DNA of 36,212 nucleotides, from positions 1-36,212 of the forward strand of contig JBDTYM010000040.1 of NCBI GenBank assembly GCA_040005635.1, in the 5' to 3' direction. The DNA comes from Dokdonella_A sp040005635 (GTDB lineage Bacteria > Pseudomonadota > Gammaproteobacteria > Xanthomonadales > Rhodanobacteraceae). The notes beneath the pieces were generated by a model. That model searched no databases. It saw only the letters and a program-made list of their open reading frames with translations, and was not told the DNA's origin. Positions within the stretch are counted from its first letter, which is position 1; each line of letters starts with the position of its first letter. Shown piece after piece: positions 1-8,592 of the stretch. Both the position numbers and the translations under genes were made by a program.

Positions 1-865
1 GCACGGTCGACACGCGCAAGTCGAGCTCCTTGCCCTGCACGCGGATCATGATGCGGCCGTCCTGCGGCAGGCGGCGCTCGGCGATGTTGAGCTTGGCCAT
101 GATCTTGATGCGCGAGATCACCGCCGCGGTCGAAGCGGCCGGCGGCGATTCGACCTCGTGCAGCACGCCGTCGATGCGGTAGCGCACTTTCAGGCGGTTC
201 TCGAACGGTTCGACGTGGATGTCCGATGCGCGCTGCTCGACCGCGCGCTGGATCACCAGGTTGACCAGGCGGATCACTGGTGCCTCGGAAGCGAGATCGC
301 GCAGATGCTCGATGTCGTCTTCGCTGCGGTTGTTGTCGTCGGTCAGGTTCTCCACGATGGTGCCCATCGCGGAGCGGCCGGAGCCGTAGTAGCGCTCGAT
401 CAGGTCGTCGATCTCGCTGCGCAGGCCGATGTTCAGCTTGACCTTGCGCGCGGTCGCCAGCTGCAGCGCCTGCAGCGGAAACGTATCGGCCGGATCGGCG
501 ACCAGCACGGTCACGTCCTCGTCGCTCTCACCGATCGGGCAGATGTGATGATGCTTGAGGAAACGCACCGAGGTCTGCACATTCGGCGGCGGCGCCTCCG
601 GAAACTCCTTCTGCGACAGCAGCGGCAGTTTCAGCAGTTCCGAAACGCCTTCGGCCATCTCACGTTCGGAAACGAGACCGAGCCGCGTCAGCAGCGAGAC
701 CAGACTGCCCGAGGCCGGATCCTCGTCGTGCAGACGACGCCCACGTACCAGATCGGTTTCCTTCAGACGACCGCGCGCGACCAGAAACTGGCAGATGCGA
801 TCGTCGAGGCTCGCCTTTGGGTCGAGCTTGGGATCGAGAGGTTCGAGCGGTGCAACGGCAGCCAT
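1..865 (-). CDS. gspE: Type II secretion system ATPase GspE (5' part, cut by window start)
   Basis: Only the N-terminal 288 residues are in the window; the gene runs off its left edge. The translation begins MAAVAPLEPLDPK and has an N-terminal GspE/PilB-like helical domain (roughly residues 20-110, including LVSEREMAEGVSELLKLP). The start of the ATPase domain follows, with SEAPVIRLVNLVIQRAVEQR and the diagnostic ASDIHVEPFENRLKVRYRID. The form ASDIHVEPFE with LNIAERRLPQDGRI is typical of GspE of type II secretion rather than PilB. The Walker A and Walker B motifs lie outside the window. GspE is a cytoplasmic hexameric ATPase that drives the pseudopilus and docks on GspL/GspF. The start is the ATG at 865, preceded by AGGGGAA. 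The preceding gene ends 69 bp upstream, in the same orientation. Confidence 0.85.
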   Translation of the reverse strand, partial: MAAVAPLEPLDPKLDPKASLDDRICQFLVARGRLKETDLVRGRRLHDEDPASGSLVSLLTRLGLVSEREMAEGVSELLKLPLLSQKEFPEAPPPNVQTSVRFLKHHHICPIGESDEDVTVLVADPADTFPLQALQLATARKVKLNIGLRSEIDDLIERYYGSGRSAMGTIVENLTDDNNRSEDDIEHLRDLASEAPVIRLVNLVIQRAVEQRASDIHVEPFENRLKVRYRIDGVLHEVESPPAASTAAVISRIKIMAKLNIAERRLPQDGRIMIRVQGKELDLRVSTV

Positions 866-934
866 GGTTCCCCTAAGCCTGCAAATTCATTCGGAAGGAG
901 CCGATTGTTCCATATCGGCGGTCAACGCAACTCC

Positions 935-1612
935 TCAGAGGCTGCTCTGACCCTGATCACGGCCCACTGGTTCCCCGCCCGGCCGAATCAGTGCCTCGAT
1001 GAAATCCCGGTTCAGTCCGATCCACAACGCCACCGGCACCACCGCCGGCAGGATCAGGTAGCCGAACTGGTACGCCAGCGCGATCGCATTCTGCTGCAGC
1101 CCGGCGCGCGCGATCGCCGCCACGCCTTCTGCACCGGAATCGAAAGCGACCGCCTTCAGGCTCTCGGCGACGACACCGAGCGCCTGTGCGATCCAGATCA
1201 CGACGAATCCGGACAGCATCTGCAACAGGCGCCGCCGTGCCGTCAACGGCGTCGCCATTGCGAGCCCACCGAACAACGGCAGCGAATACGCATACACCAT
1301 CGGGTTCAGGGTCGGCTCCAGCACACCGATACCGCCGGGACCGTTCGGTCCGGCCGGCACGCTGACGGTGACCGTCGTGCTCAGCTGCACCAGGTAGCCG
1401 GCACGACCGACCACTTTGCCACTCGCATCGAGTATCTCCGCGCCTTGTGCAACGGCCGTGAAAAGATCGCTCCAGGCGCCGAGCAGGATCTGTTTGGCCA
1501 GGAACACCGCCGGTTGCACCCACACCGGCGCCAGCGCGAACCAGATCACGAAACACAGCGGCAGCCATAGCATCGCCTTCAACGCGAATTCGCGGATCGG
1601 CGACAGAAGCAT
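935..1612 (-). CDS. Polytopic membrane protein, possibly exosortase H-associated
   Basis: A 225-residue integral membrane protein. Hydrophobic segments lie at about residues 11-31 (AMLWLPLCFVIWFALAPVWV), 108-127, 131-157 and 179-201. A loop of about 75 residues between the first two, with the strand-like LVQLSTTVTVS, probably faces the periplasm. The start ATG at 1612 overlaps the purL stop as TGATG, so translation is probably coupled to purL; a frame extended upstream to 1654 only adds residues inside purL. The pattern of one N-terminal helix, an extracytoplasmic domain and three C-terminal helices resembles proteins annotated as exosortase H-associated membrane proteins. Exosortases process C-terminally tagged exported proteins. 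No exosortase gene is in the window, so the assignment is tentative; it could be an unrelated membrane protein. Confidence 0.6.
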   Translation of the reverse strand: MLLSPIREFALKAMLWLPLCFVIWFALAPVWVQPAVFLAKQILLGAWSDLFTAVAQGAEILDASGKVVGRAGYLVQLSTTVTVSVPAGPNGPGGIGVLEPTLNPMVYAYSLPLFGGLAMATPLTARRRLLQMLSGFVVIWIAQALGVVAESLKAVAFDSGAEGVAAIARAGLQQNAIALAYQFGYLILPAVVPVALWIGLNRDFIEALIRPGGEPVGRDQGQSSL

Positions 1613-4600
1613 CAACCGAGCCAGACGCGCGCGTTGCGGAACATGCGCATCCACGGCGAATCCTCACCCCATTCGCGTGGCCGCCAGCTCATCTGGATGC
1701 TGCGAAAGACGCGCTCAGGATGCGGCATCAGAATCGTGACGCGACCGTCGGCGGCCGTGAAGCCGGTGTTGCCGAGCAGCGATCCGTTCGAGTTCAGTGG
1801 GAACAGTGTCGTCGGATCGCCCTGATTATCGACGAAGCGCACGCAGGCCAGTGCGCGCTTCGCATCGAGTGCGGTCGCGAATTCGGTACGGCCCTCGCCA
1901 TGCGCAACTGCGACCGGTATGCGCGAACCGGCCATGCCGTCGAAGAAGATCGACGGCGAGTCGAGCACTTCCAGGGTGACCAGGCGCGCTTCGTACTGTT
2001 CGCTCGCGTTGCGCGCGAATCGCGGCCAGTGCTCGGCGCCGGGAATGATTGTCTTCAGGCTTGCCAGCATCTGGCAGCCATTGCAGACGCCGAGCGCGAA
2101 CTTCGAGGAATCCGCGAAGAACTCGGCGAATTCGCTCTGCAACCGCTCATTGTAAAGAATCGATGCAGCCCAACCGCGACCTGCTCCGAGCACGTCGCCG
2201 TAGCTGAAGCCGCCGCACGCGGCAAAGCCGCTGAAGTCCGACAGCTTGCGCCGGCCTGTCTGCAGATCGGTCATATGGACGTCGAACGCGTCAAACCCGG
2301 CACGCGTAAATGCCGCCGCCATCTCGATCTGGCCGTTGACGCCCTGGTCACGCAGGATCGCGATGCGTGGGCGCACGCCTTTGGCAATGAATGGCGCGGC
2401 AACATCCTTGGCTGGATCGAACGTCAGTTCGGGCGTGATGCCCGGATCGCAATCATCACAGCGCCATTCGTTCTCCAGATCCGCACTGGCGGGATTGTCG
2501 CGCCTGCGCTGCATCGCATGACTCGTTTCCGACCATGCCCGCATCAGGTCCGACCATTTCCACTTCGCCAGCGTCTCGTTCTCGAGCGCAAGCTTGATGC
2601 GCATGCGCGTGCTGGGCTGGCCGACGCAATGCGCGAGCTCACGCACGCCGTGTTCGGCAAGCAGCGCGAGAAACGCCGCGCGGTCGCTGCAGCGCACCTG
2701 CACTAGCGCACCCAGTTCCTCGCTGAACAGCGCCGCCATCGTATTGCCGGCCCAGTTGGAAAGCTGCAGCTCCAGACCACATCGGCCGGCAAACGCCATC
2801 TCGATCAAGGCGACGATCGCACCACCGTCGCTGCGATCGTGATAGGCGAGCAACAGACCCTGCGCATTCGCTGCCTGCAGCGCCGCGAAGAAATTCTTGA
2901 ACCGCGATGCATCGTCGAGATCCGGCGGCGCACCGCCATTGCGCTCGAACACTTGCATCAATGCCGACCCGCCGAGGCGGTTCGCGCCGGCTGCCGCATC
3001 GAGCAGCCAGAGTTCGCTGTCGCCCTGGTCGAGGACCAACTGCGGCGTCAATGCCTGCCGCACATCGAGCGAGCGTGCGAACGCGGTCACGATCAACGAC
3101 ACCGGCGACACAGTGCTCTGCTGATCGGCGCCGTCCTGCCAGCGCGTCTGCATCGACAGCGAGTCCTTGCCAACCGGAATCGACACGCCGAGCGCCGGAC
3201 ACAATTCCATGCCAACCGCGTGCACCGCGTCGTACAGCGCGGCGTCCTCGCCGGGCTGGCCGACGGCGGCCATCCAGTTTGCCGACAGGCGTACTTCATC
3301 GAGTGTCACCGGTGCGGCGGCCAGATTCGTCAGTGCCTCACCGACCGCCATGCGCGCACTCGCCGCCGCATCGAGCAAGGCCAGTGGGGAGCGTTCGCCC
3401 ATCGCCATCGCTTCGCCGGCATAGCCGTCGAAATCGGTCAGTGTGACCGCACAGTCGGCCACCGGCACCTGCCATGGGCCGACCATCGGGTCGCGCGAGC
3501 ACAGGCCGCCAACCGTGCGATCGCCGATCGTGACGAGAAACGCCTTGCTGCCCACGGCAGGCAGACGCAATACGCGCTCGACCGCCTGATCAAGCGTGAT
3601 GCCATCGATATCCGGCACCAGGTCGATGCGCGCTTCGCGTCGCCGCACATCGCGCTGCATGCGCGGCGGTTTGCCGAACAGCACGTCGAGCGGAAGGTCG
3701 ATCGGGTCGCCGCCGAGCAGGGAATCGCCGAGCAGCAGGCGGCGCTCGACCGTCGCGCTGCCGACGACGGCGAACGGACAGCGCTCGCGCGCGCAGATCG
3801 CCTCGAATTCCGGCAGGTCCTGCGGACGCACGCCGAGCACGTAGCGCTCCTGCGATTCGTTGCTCCACAACTGCATCGGCGAGAGCTGTGGATCGTCGCT
3901 CGGAATCTTGCGCAGCTCGATGCGGCCACCGACACCGGAATTATTCAGGATCTCCGGAATCGCATTCGACAGGCCACCCGCGCCGACGTCGTGGATCGAC
4001 ACGATCGGGTTCGTCGCACCCCGCGCCCAGCAGGCATCGATGACTTCCTGGCAACGCCGCTGCATTTCCGGGTTGTCGCGCTGCACCGAGGCGAAGTCGA
4101 GCTGTTCGGTACTGGCGCCTCCCGCCATCGACGAGGCGGCACCACCGCCGAGGCCGATCAGCATCGACGGGCCACCGAGCACGATGACGGCGTCGCCGTC
4201 GCGCAAGCTGCGCTTGTCGACATCTCCCGGACGCAGATTGGCAAGGCCGCCAGCGATCATGATCGGCTTGTCGTAGCCGCTGCGCCGATCGTGCGTCGAC
4301 CCTTCCTCTTCGAACGTACGGAAATAACCACCGAGGCAGGGCCGGCCGAATTCGTTGTTGAATGCCGCGCCGCCGAGCGGACCATCGCGCATGATCTCGA
4401 ACGCGGTGGCGAAACGCGGCGGCAGCGGCCGCGCCTTTTCCCACGGCCGTGGCAAGTCGGGGATACGCAGATGCGAGACGGTGAAACCGACCAGACCGGC
4501 CTTCGGCTTGCCGCCGCGACCGGTTGCGCCCTCGTCGCGGATTTCACCACCTGAACCTGTCGCGGCGCCAGGATACGGCGATATCGCGGTCGGATGATTG

Positions 4601-5469
4601 TGCGTCTCGACCTTGATCGCGTACGGCGCATCCTCGGCGTGTGTACGGAAGGTCGCATCGACCGGATCGGCAAAGAAACGGCGCGCCGGATTGCCCTCGA
4701 TGACCGCCGCATTGTCGTGATAGGCCGACAGCGTGTGCGCCGGCGAAACCTCGTGCGTGCGCTTGATCATCGCGAACAGCGAGCGTGGCTGGATGTCGCC
4801 GTCGACGGTGAACGAGGCGTTGAATACTTTGTGTCGGCAATGCTCGGAGTTCGCCTGCGCGAACATCATCAGCTCGGCGTCGCTCGGATCGCGCCCGAGC
4901 TCGGCATACCGTTCGACCAGATAGGCGATCTCGTCGCCCGCCAGTGCAAGACCGAGACGCGTGTTGGCGGCGTTCAATGCGGCCGTCGCGTTGGCGTCGA
5001 GCGCGATGCGAGCCAACGGCTCCGGTGCACCCGCGTCGAACAAATGCTCGGTGTCGGCCAGTGTGGCAACCACCGATTGCGTCATTGGGTCGTGCAACGC
5101 GCGTGCGACGTCGCCCCATGCGGCGCTGCCGCCGGGCGGCATGGCGTCGATGTCGAATGCGAGCCCGCGTTCGATCCGGCGCACCGGGAAGCCGCAACCG
5201 ACCAGGATGTCGGTTGCCTTGCTCGACCACGGCGAACGTGTACCGAGACGCGGCACCACCCACAAGGTCGCCGCCTGTGCGCCGGCGGATTGCGCTTCGA
5301 TGACGTCGCACAGACGCGGCAGATCGAGCGGCGCCTGTGGCGTGGCGTCGATGAAGTAGACGTGACGCGCGGCGCGCAGCGTACAACCCGGCGCGTGACG
5401 CGCGAGGTCGGCATTGAGGCGGTCGATACGGAACGGAGACAGCGCAGGCAGGCCGTCGAGGGCGATCAT
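1612..5469 (-). CDS. purL: Phosphoribosylformylglycinamidine synthase (PurL, large single-chain type)
   Basis: A protein of 1285 residues, close to the 1295 of E. coli PurL. It catalyses step 4 of purine synthesis, converting FGAR, glutamine and ATP to FGAM. Domain order: N-terminal PurS-like domain (about 1-150), linker with QANSEHCRHKVF, two AIRS-type ATP-binding halves (KVETHNHPTAISPYPGAATG and the later GVSIPVGKDSLSM region), and a C-terminal class I glutamine amidotransferase domain (about 1030-1285). The amidotransferase nucleophile is Cys1129 in GVCNGCQML, with the His-Glu pair His1250/Glu1252 in PHPER. The start ATG at 5469 gives the expected MIALDGLPALSPFRI; no strong ribosome binding site precedes it. 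It is followed without a gap by the membrane protein at 935-1612. Confidence 0.98.
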   Translation of the reverse strand: MIALDGLPALSPFRIDRLNADLARHAPGCTLRAARHVYFIDATPQAPLDLPRLCDVIEAQSAGAQAATLWVVPRLGTRSPWSSKATDILVGCGFPVRRIERGLAFDIDAMPPGGSAAWGDVARALHDPMTQSVVATLADTEHLFDAGAPEPLARIALDANATAALNAANTRLGLALAGDEIAYLVERYAELGRDPSDAELMMFAQANSEHCRHKVFNASFTVDGDIQPRSLFAMIKRTHEVSPAHTLSAYHDNAAVIEGNPARRFFADPVDATFRTHAEDAPYAIKVETHNHPTAISPYPGAATGSGGEIRDEGATGRGGKPKAGLVGFTVSHLRIPDLPRPWEKARPLPPRFATAFEIMRDGPLGGAAFNNEFGRPCLGGYFRTFEEEGSTHDRRSGYDKPIMIAGGLANLRPGDVDKRSLRDGDAVIVLGGPSMLIGLGGGAASSMAGGASTEQLDFASVQRDNPEMQRRCQEVIDACWARGATNPIVSIHDVGAGGLSNAIPEILNNSGVGGRIELRKIPSDDPQLSPMQLWSNESQERYVLGVRPQDLPEFEAICARERCPFAVVGSATVERRLLLGDSLLGGDPIDLPLDVLFGKPPRMQRDVRRREARIDLVPDIDGITLDQAVERVLRLPAVGSKAFLVTIGDRTVGGLCSRDPMVGPWQVPVADCAVTLTDFDGYAGEAMAMGERSPLALLDAAASARMAVGEALTNLAAAPVTLDEVRLSANWMAAVGQPGEDAALYDAVHAVGMELCPALGVSIPVGKDSLSMQTRWQDGADQQSTVSPVSLIVTAFARSLDVRQALTPQLVLDQGDSELWLLDAAAGANRLGGSALMQVFERNGGAPPDLDDASRFKNFFAALQAANAQGLLLAYHDRSDGGAIVALIEMAFAGRCGLELQLSNWAGNTMAALFSEELGALVQVRCSDRAAFLALLAEHGVRELAHCVGQPSTRMRIKLALENETLAKWKWSDLMRAWSETSHAMQRRRDNPASADLENEWRCDDCDPGITPELTFDPAKDVAAPFIAKGVRPRIAILRDQGVNGQIEMAAAFTRAGFDAFDVHMTDLQTGRRKLSDFSGFAACGGFSYGDVLGAGRGWAASILYNERLQSEFAEFFADSSKFALGVCNGCQMLASLKTIIPGAEHWPRFARNASEQYEARLVTLEVLDSPSIFFDGMAGSRIPVAVAHGEGRTEFATALDAKRALACVRFVDNQGDPTTLFPLNSNGSLLGNTGFTAADGRVTILMPHPERVFRSIQMSWRPREWGEDSPWMRMFRNARVWLG

Positions 5470-5574
5470 GGCGCTCGGGCGATCAGGGACAGCTCGATAT
5501 GATAGCTGAAGTGCGTGAGCGCGCGCTGTGCGCCCAGCGCGTCACCCGCTATACAAGCGGCGATGGGGATGAGG

Positions 5575-5629
5575 AAAAAATCGCGACATCGGCGAATTTC
5601 AGCGCACGCCGCCTGCAGCGAAATTCGCC
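5575..5629 (-). terminator. Inverted repeat, possible intrinsic terminator after dsbC genes
   Basis: Perfect 10-bp arms GGCGAATTTC (5591-5600) and GAAATTCGCC (5620-5629) flank a 19-base loop. Read on the minus strand, the hairpin lies after the second dsbC gene (ends 5710) and is followed, ten bases on, by six T residues (complement of 5575-5580). The distance to the T run is longer than in a classical terminator, so an operator or processing site is also possible. No other gene is seen in the 240-bp spacer to purL. Confidence 0.35.
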
Positions 5630-5709
5630 GCCGTAAAGTACCGTCCCTGATAGCGCTGCAGGCGCAACCTTGCCCCTAGCAGCGTCAAAGGCGCAGCGTT
5701 ACCGCCCGC

Positions 5710-6528
5710 TTAGTTGCCGGCGAAGCTCGCCGTGCCGAGCGTCTGCAGCTTGGCCAGCATTTCGTCCGGCGGCAGGTACCCGCCGATCTTGCTGCCATCT
5801 GGCGCGAAGATCGTCGGCGTGCCTTCGACACCGACCTGGGTACCGAGTGTGAATTCCTCCGCGACCGGGTTCTCGCACTTCAGCGGCGTCGGATTCTTGC
5901 CGCCCTTGGCCTGGGTGAATGCCGCGTTGCGATCCTTCGCGCACCACACCGACACCGCTTTGTCGTACGACGGCGAGCCAATTCCGCTGCGCGGAAAGAA
6001 CAGGTAATCGACCTCGATACCGCGCTTGTTGTACTCGGCAATCTGCGAGTGCAGCTTGCGGCAGTAGCCGCAATCGATGTCGGTGAACACGGTGACCTTG
6101 TACTTCGGCTTGCCGCCGTCGGCCGCGAACACGATGCGCTTGCTGAGCGGTACCGCATCCACCTTCGCCTTCGCATCGGTGGCGATGCGCGCAGCGGTCA
6201 GGTCGCGCTTGGCCTGCGTGTCGTACAATGTGCCCTGCAGCAGAAAGCGGCCGTCGTCGCTCACATAGACCATCTGGCCGCCGATGATGACCTGCCGATA
6301 CCCCGGCAGCGGCGCTTGCTCGACCTTGTCGATCTTCGCTTTCGGCACGAGCTCCTGCAGCGCCTTGCGAGCGGCGATATCGGGGGCGGAGTCGGCGGCC
6401 TGGGCGATCGGGAAGCCGAGGGCACACAGCAGCGCAAGGGTGAGGCCAACGCGCACGAAAGCGATGCTGGAGCGAGCGCCTGCAATGATGCCGGACGACG
6501 GCGTGACAGATTGATGATAGGGCTTCAT
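5710..6528 (-). CDS. dsbC: DsbC-type thiol:disulfide interchange protein (CGYC active site)
   Basis: A 272-residue periplasmic disulfide isomerase. The N-terminus is long (MKPYHQSVTPSSGIIAG...), followed by a signal sequence ending near ALGFPIAQAADS. Then come the DsbC dimerisation domain (about 45-110; VSDDGRFLLQGTLYD) and a thioredoxin-fold domain with active site Cys153-Gly-Tyr-Cys156 in DIDCGYCRKLH, identical to the E. coli DsbC motif. The second, structural cysteine pair is visible as WCAKD and KCENP, and VEGTPTIF carries the cis-proline. The start at 6528 follows GAGGACG, which overlaps the stop of the upstream paralogue. A longer open frame upstream only covers that paralogue. The spacing of 8 bp indicates an operon. 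In Xanthomonadales and E. coli dsbC typically follows xerD, as here. Confidence 0.93.
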   Translation of the reverse strand: MKPYHQSVTPSSGIIAGARSSIAFVRVGLTLALLCALGFPIAQAADSAPDIAARKALQELVPKAKIDKVEQAPLPGYRQVIIGGQMVYVSDDGRFLLQGTLYDTQAKRDLTAARIATDAKAKVDAVPLSKRIVFAADGGKPKYKVTVFTDIDCGYCRKLHSQIAEYNKRGIEVDYLFFPRSGIGSPSYDKAVSVWCAKDRNAAFTQAKGGKNPTPLKCENPVAEEFTLGTQVGVEGTPTIFAPDGSKIGGYLPPDEMLAKLQTLGTASFAGN

Positions 6529-6536
6529 AAACGTCC

Positions 6537-7295
6537 TCAGTTCCGGGCCGCGCTGGCTTGGGCCAGGCGATCGAGTTCGGCCGCAAGTTGATCGGGTGAC
6601 TGCGCGATCTGTCCCGCAATCTGGGAGCCGTCGTCGGCAAGAATGGTCGGCGTGCCGCTGATGCCGAGCGTCTGCGCAAGATGAGTCAGTTCGGAAACCG
6701 GATTCGCGCAGGTCGCCTTGCCCGGATCCTGGCCCGCCATGGCGGCGGTGAATGCGTTCGGGCGGTCCTTCGAACACCACACCGCCTCAGCTTTCTTGTC
6801 GGCGCCCGGGTGGATCGACAGTGGAAAGAACAGGTAGTCGACCGCGATTCCCTTCGCGTTGTAGGCCGCAATCTGCTGGTGGAAGCGACGGCAGAACGGG
6901 CAATCGACGTCGGTGAACACGGTTACCGTGTGTTTGGTCTGCATCGGCGCCGGTGGGGCGAACACGATGCGCTTGTCCGGACCGATCTTGTCGAGCGCGA
7001 TCTTGCGTGCCTTGGCACGCGATCCTGCGGTGAGGTCGCGCTTCTCGCGAACGTCATACGCATTGCCGTCGACGATGTAGTGTCCATCCTTGCTGACATA
7101 CAGAAACTGGCCGCCGGCGACTGCCTCGTAGAAACCCGGCAGCTCGGACTCCTGCACGGCATCGACTTTCACCTTGGGCGCCATCGCGGTGACGGCCTGG
7201 CGAACCGTATCCTCTGGCGTCGCCGCCGACGCGTTGACGGCCAGCAACAGACCGAGCGCGGCCAGGGCCGACGAAAAGCAGAGCGGAAGATGCAT
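6537..7295 (-). CDS. Second DsbC-type disulfide isomerase (CPFC active site)
   Basis: A 252-residue paralogue of the downstream dsbC. It has a signal peptide (MHLPLCFSSALAALGLLLAVNASA, cleavage likely after NASA), a dimerisation domain (YVSKDGHYIVDGNAYDV) and a thioredoxin-fold domain with active site Cys132-Pro-Phe-Cys135 in DVDCPFCRRFH. The structural cysteines WCSKD and TCANP and the cis-proline motif ISGTPTIL are present. The CPFC dipeptide differs from the CGYC of the neighbour and of E. coli DsbC. This should alter redox potential and perhaps substrate choice, though that is inference. The start ATG at 7295 is preceded by GAGG five bases upstream, which decides it over the frame extended to 7337. 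It is the first gene of the pair and lies below a structured leader. Confidence 0.9.
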   Translation of the reverse strand: MHLPLCFSSALAALGLLLAVNASAATPEDTVRQAVTAMAPKVKVDAVQESELPGFYEAVAGGQFLYVSKDGHYIVDGNAYDVREKRDLTAGSRAKARKIALDKIGPDKRIVFAPPAPMQTKHTVTVFTDVDCPFCRRFHQQIAAYNAKGIAVDYLFFPLSIHPGADKKAEAVWCSKDRPNAFTAAMAGQDPGKATCANPVSELTHLAQTLGISGTPTILADDGSQIAGQIAQSPDQLAAELDRLAQASAARN

Positions 7296-7329
7296 GACTA
7301 CCTCGTACGCGGGAATCCATCGGACCGGA

Positions 7330-7452
7330 ATCAACAAGAAGCAGGACCGGAAAACCGTCTCCTGGCTTGCACGCCGATCGTGTAAAGCTCACGGGAGCGC
7401 GCTGTTGACCGGCTTCGACAGCACTTGGTTCCCTCGCAAGAGGTCAATTCTC
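7330..7452 (-). ncRNA. Structured leader with B12-box-like motif (candidate cobalamin riboswitch or relic)
   Basis: Read on the minus strand, this spacer holds GAGGGAACC (complement of 7427-7435) and, about 70 bases later, CAAGCCAGGAGACGG (complement of 7355-7369). The latter matches the cobalamin B12-box consensus AGCCAGGAGACC except at its end. Between them lie plausible hairpins: GTGCTGT pairing with ACAGCGC, GCTC/GAGC, and CACG/CGTG. After the box, CAGGA pairs with TCCTG around CGG-TTTT-CCG. The core is shorter than a standard cobalamin riboswitch, and I cannot place the full conserved GCTGCCCCCGCAACTG segment, so it may be degenerate or a different structured RNA. It ends about 35 bases before the first dsbC start. 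Confidence 0.3.
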
Positions 7453-7544
7453 GCATGCGGGGGCCATTCTAGAAAGTGAAACCGGTCCAGATGGCACATC
7501 GTGCATCGCACCCGACGCAGCGGCATAACGCGATAACGCAGCGT

Positions 7545-8555
7545 CTATCCGCGCGGATGGTGCTTCTCGTGCAGGCGCTTCAAGCCCTCTTTCGCGACCA
7601 ACGTGTAGATCTGCGTGGTCGACAGCGAGCTGTGACCGAGCATCAGCTGCAGCGCACGCAAGTCGGCGCCGTGGTTGAGCAGATGCGTCGCGAACGAATG
7701 CCGCAGCACGTGCGGTGAGATGCGCGCAGAGGCGACGCCGGCCGCGAGCGCATGCTTCTTGACCAGGGTCCAGAACATCTGGCGCGTCATCGCCGCGCGC
7801 CGGTTGCTGACGAACAAGGCATCGCTGCGCGCGCCTTTCAGCAGCAAGGGTCGCGCCTCGCCCACATAGCGAGTGAGCCAATGCGCCGCTTCGTCACCGA
7901 GCGGAACCAGGCGCTCCTTGCCACCCTTGCCGAGCACGCGCAGCACGCCTTGGCGTAGGTTCACCTGCGCCGCCGCGATGCCGACCAGTTCGCTCACGCG
8001 CAGGCCGGTCGCGTACATCAGCTCCAGCATTGCGCGGTCGCGCAGGCCAAGCGGCGTCGCTGGCGGCGCGCGCAAAACGCCCTCGATTTCGTTCTCCGAC
8101 AGGGCCTTGGGAAGACTGCGCGGCAGTTTTGGCGCATCCAGCAGCAGGCTCGGATCGGACTCGATGCGACCCTCGCGCACCAACAGGCGATAGAAATGCC
8201 GCAGGCACGACAGCAGGCGCGCGTTCGAGCGCGCCTTGTAGCCGCGGCCGGTCGAACCCCCGCTGGAGCTGCGCTCGCTGAGATAGCTCTGCAGCTGCGC
8301 GCGGCCGCACGCAGCGAGTGAACTGCCGTGCATCGCCAGCCAGCGTGAGTAGCCCGCCAGATCGAGTCGGTAGTTCAATAAGGTATTGTCGGCCAGACCG
8401 AGTTCCGACCAGGCGCGTTCGATGAAGAACGCGATCAGCGCGGCGTCTGCCTGCGGAATGTCGACACCTGTCTCCTTCCTCGCTCGCGATGAAAGGCCGG
8501 GACGGCGGGGCCGCGACGGCTCTGCCTTCGATACCGATTTTCTTGTTGCAGCCAT
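7545..8555 (-). CDS. xerD: Tyrosine recombinase XerD
   Basis: A site-specific recombinase that, with XerC, resolves chromosome dimers at dif under FtsK control. The protein is 336 residues with the ATG at 8555, longer than the usual ~298 because of a basic, low-complexity N-terminal tail (MAATRKSVSKAEPSRPRRPG). A GTG at 8579 would add eight more residues. A strong AAGGAG site near 8475 precedes a GTG that is out of frame, so the true start is uncertain. SAM-like N-terminal DNA-binding domain, then catalytic domain with Arg186 (ATGLRVSELVG), Lys in GKGGKERLVP, HVLRHSFATHLLNHG, LGHSSLSTTQIYT and nucleophile Tyr317. The context xerD-dsbC marks it as chromosomal XerD rather than a mobile-element integrase. 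Confidence 0.93.
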   Translation of the reverse strand: MAATRKSVSKAEPSRPRRPGLSSRARKETGVDIPQADAALIAFFIERAWSELGLADNTLLNYRLDLAGYSRWLAMHGSSLAACGRAQLQSYLSERSSSGGSTGRGYKARSNARLLSCLRHFYRLLVREGRIESDPSLLLDAPKLPRSLPKALSENEIEGVLRAPPATPLGLRDRAMLELMYATGLRVSELVGIAAAQVNLRQGVLRVLGKGGKERLVPLGDEAAHWLTRYVGEARPLLLKGARSDALFVSNRRAAMTRQMFWTLVKKHALAAGVASARISPHVLRHSFATHLLNHGADLRALQLMLGHSSLSTTQIYTLVAKEGLKRLHEKHHPRG

Positions 8556-8592
8556 TCGACGCACCACTTGCTTGCACACGCGAGCCTAAACC

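Noticed and set aside
158..1570. 470-codon plus-strand frame opposite gspE and the membrane protein gene
   Set aside because: It crosses two real genes and their spacer on the other strand and has no recognisable domain.
2839..4554. 571-codon plus-strand frame opposite purL
   Set aside because: Antisense shadow; purL is complete and fully conserved on the other strand.
8463..8480. GTG with a strong AAGGAG site as a shorter xerD start
   Set aside because: The GTG is not in the xerD reading frame, so it cannot be the start.
7545..8555. Tyrosine recombinase as sign of an integrated mobile element
   Set aside because: The sequence and the xerD-dsbC order identify housekeeping XerD; no att-like repeats, phage genes or tRNA flank it.
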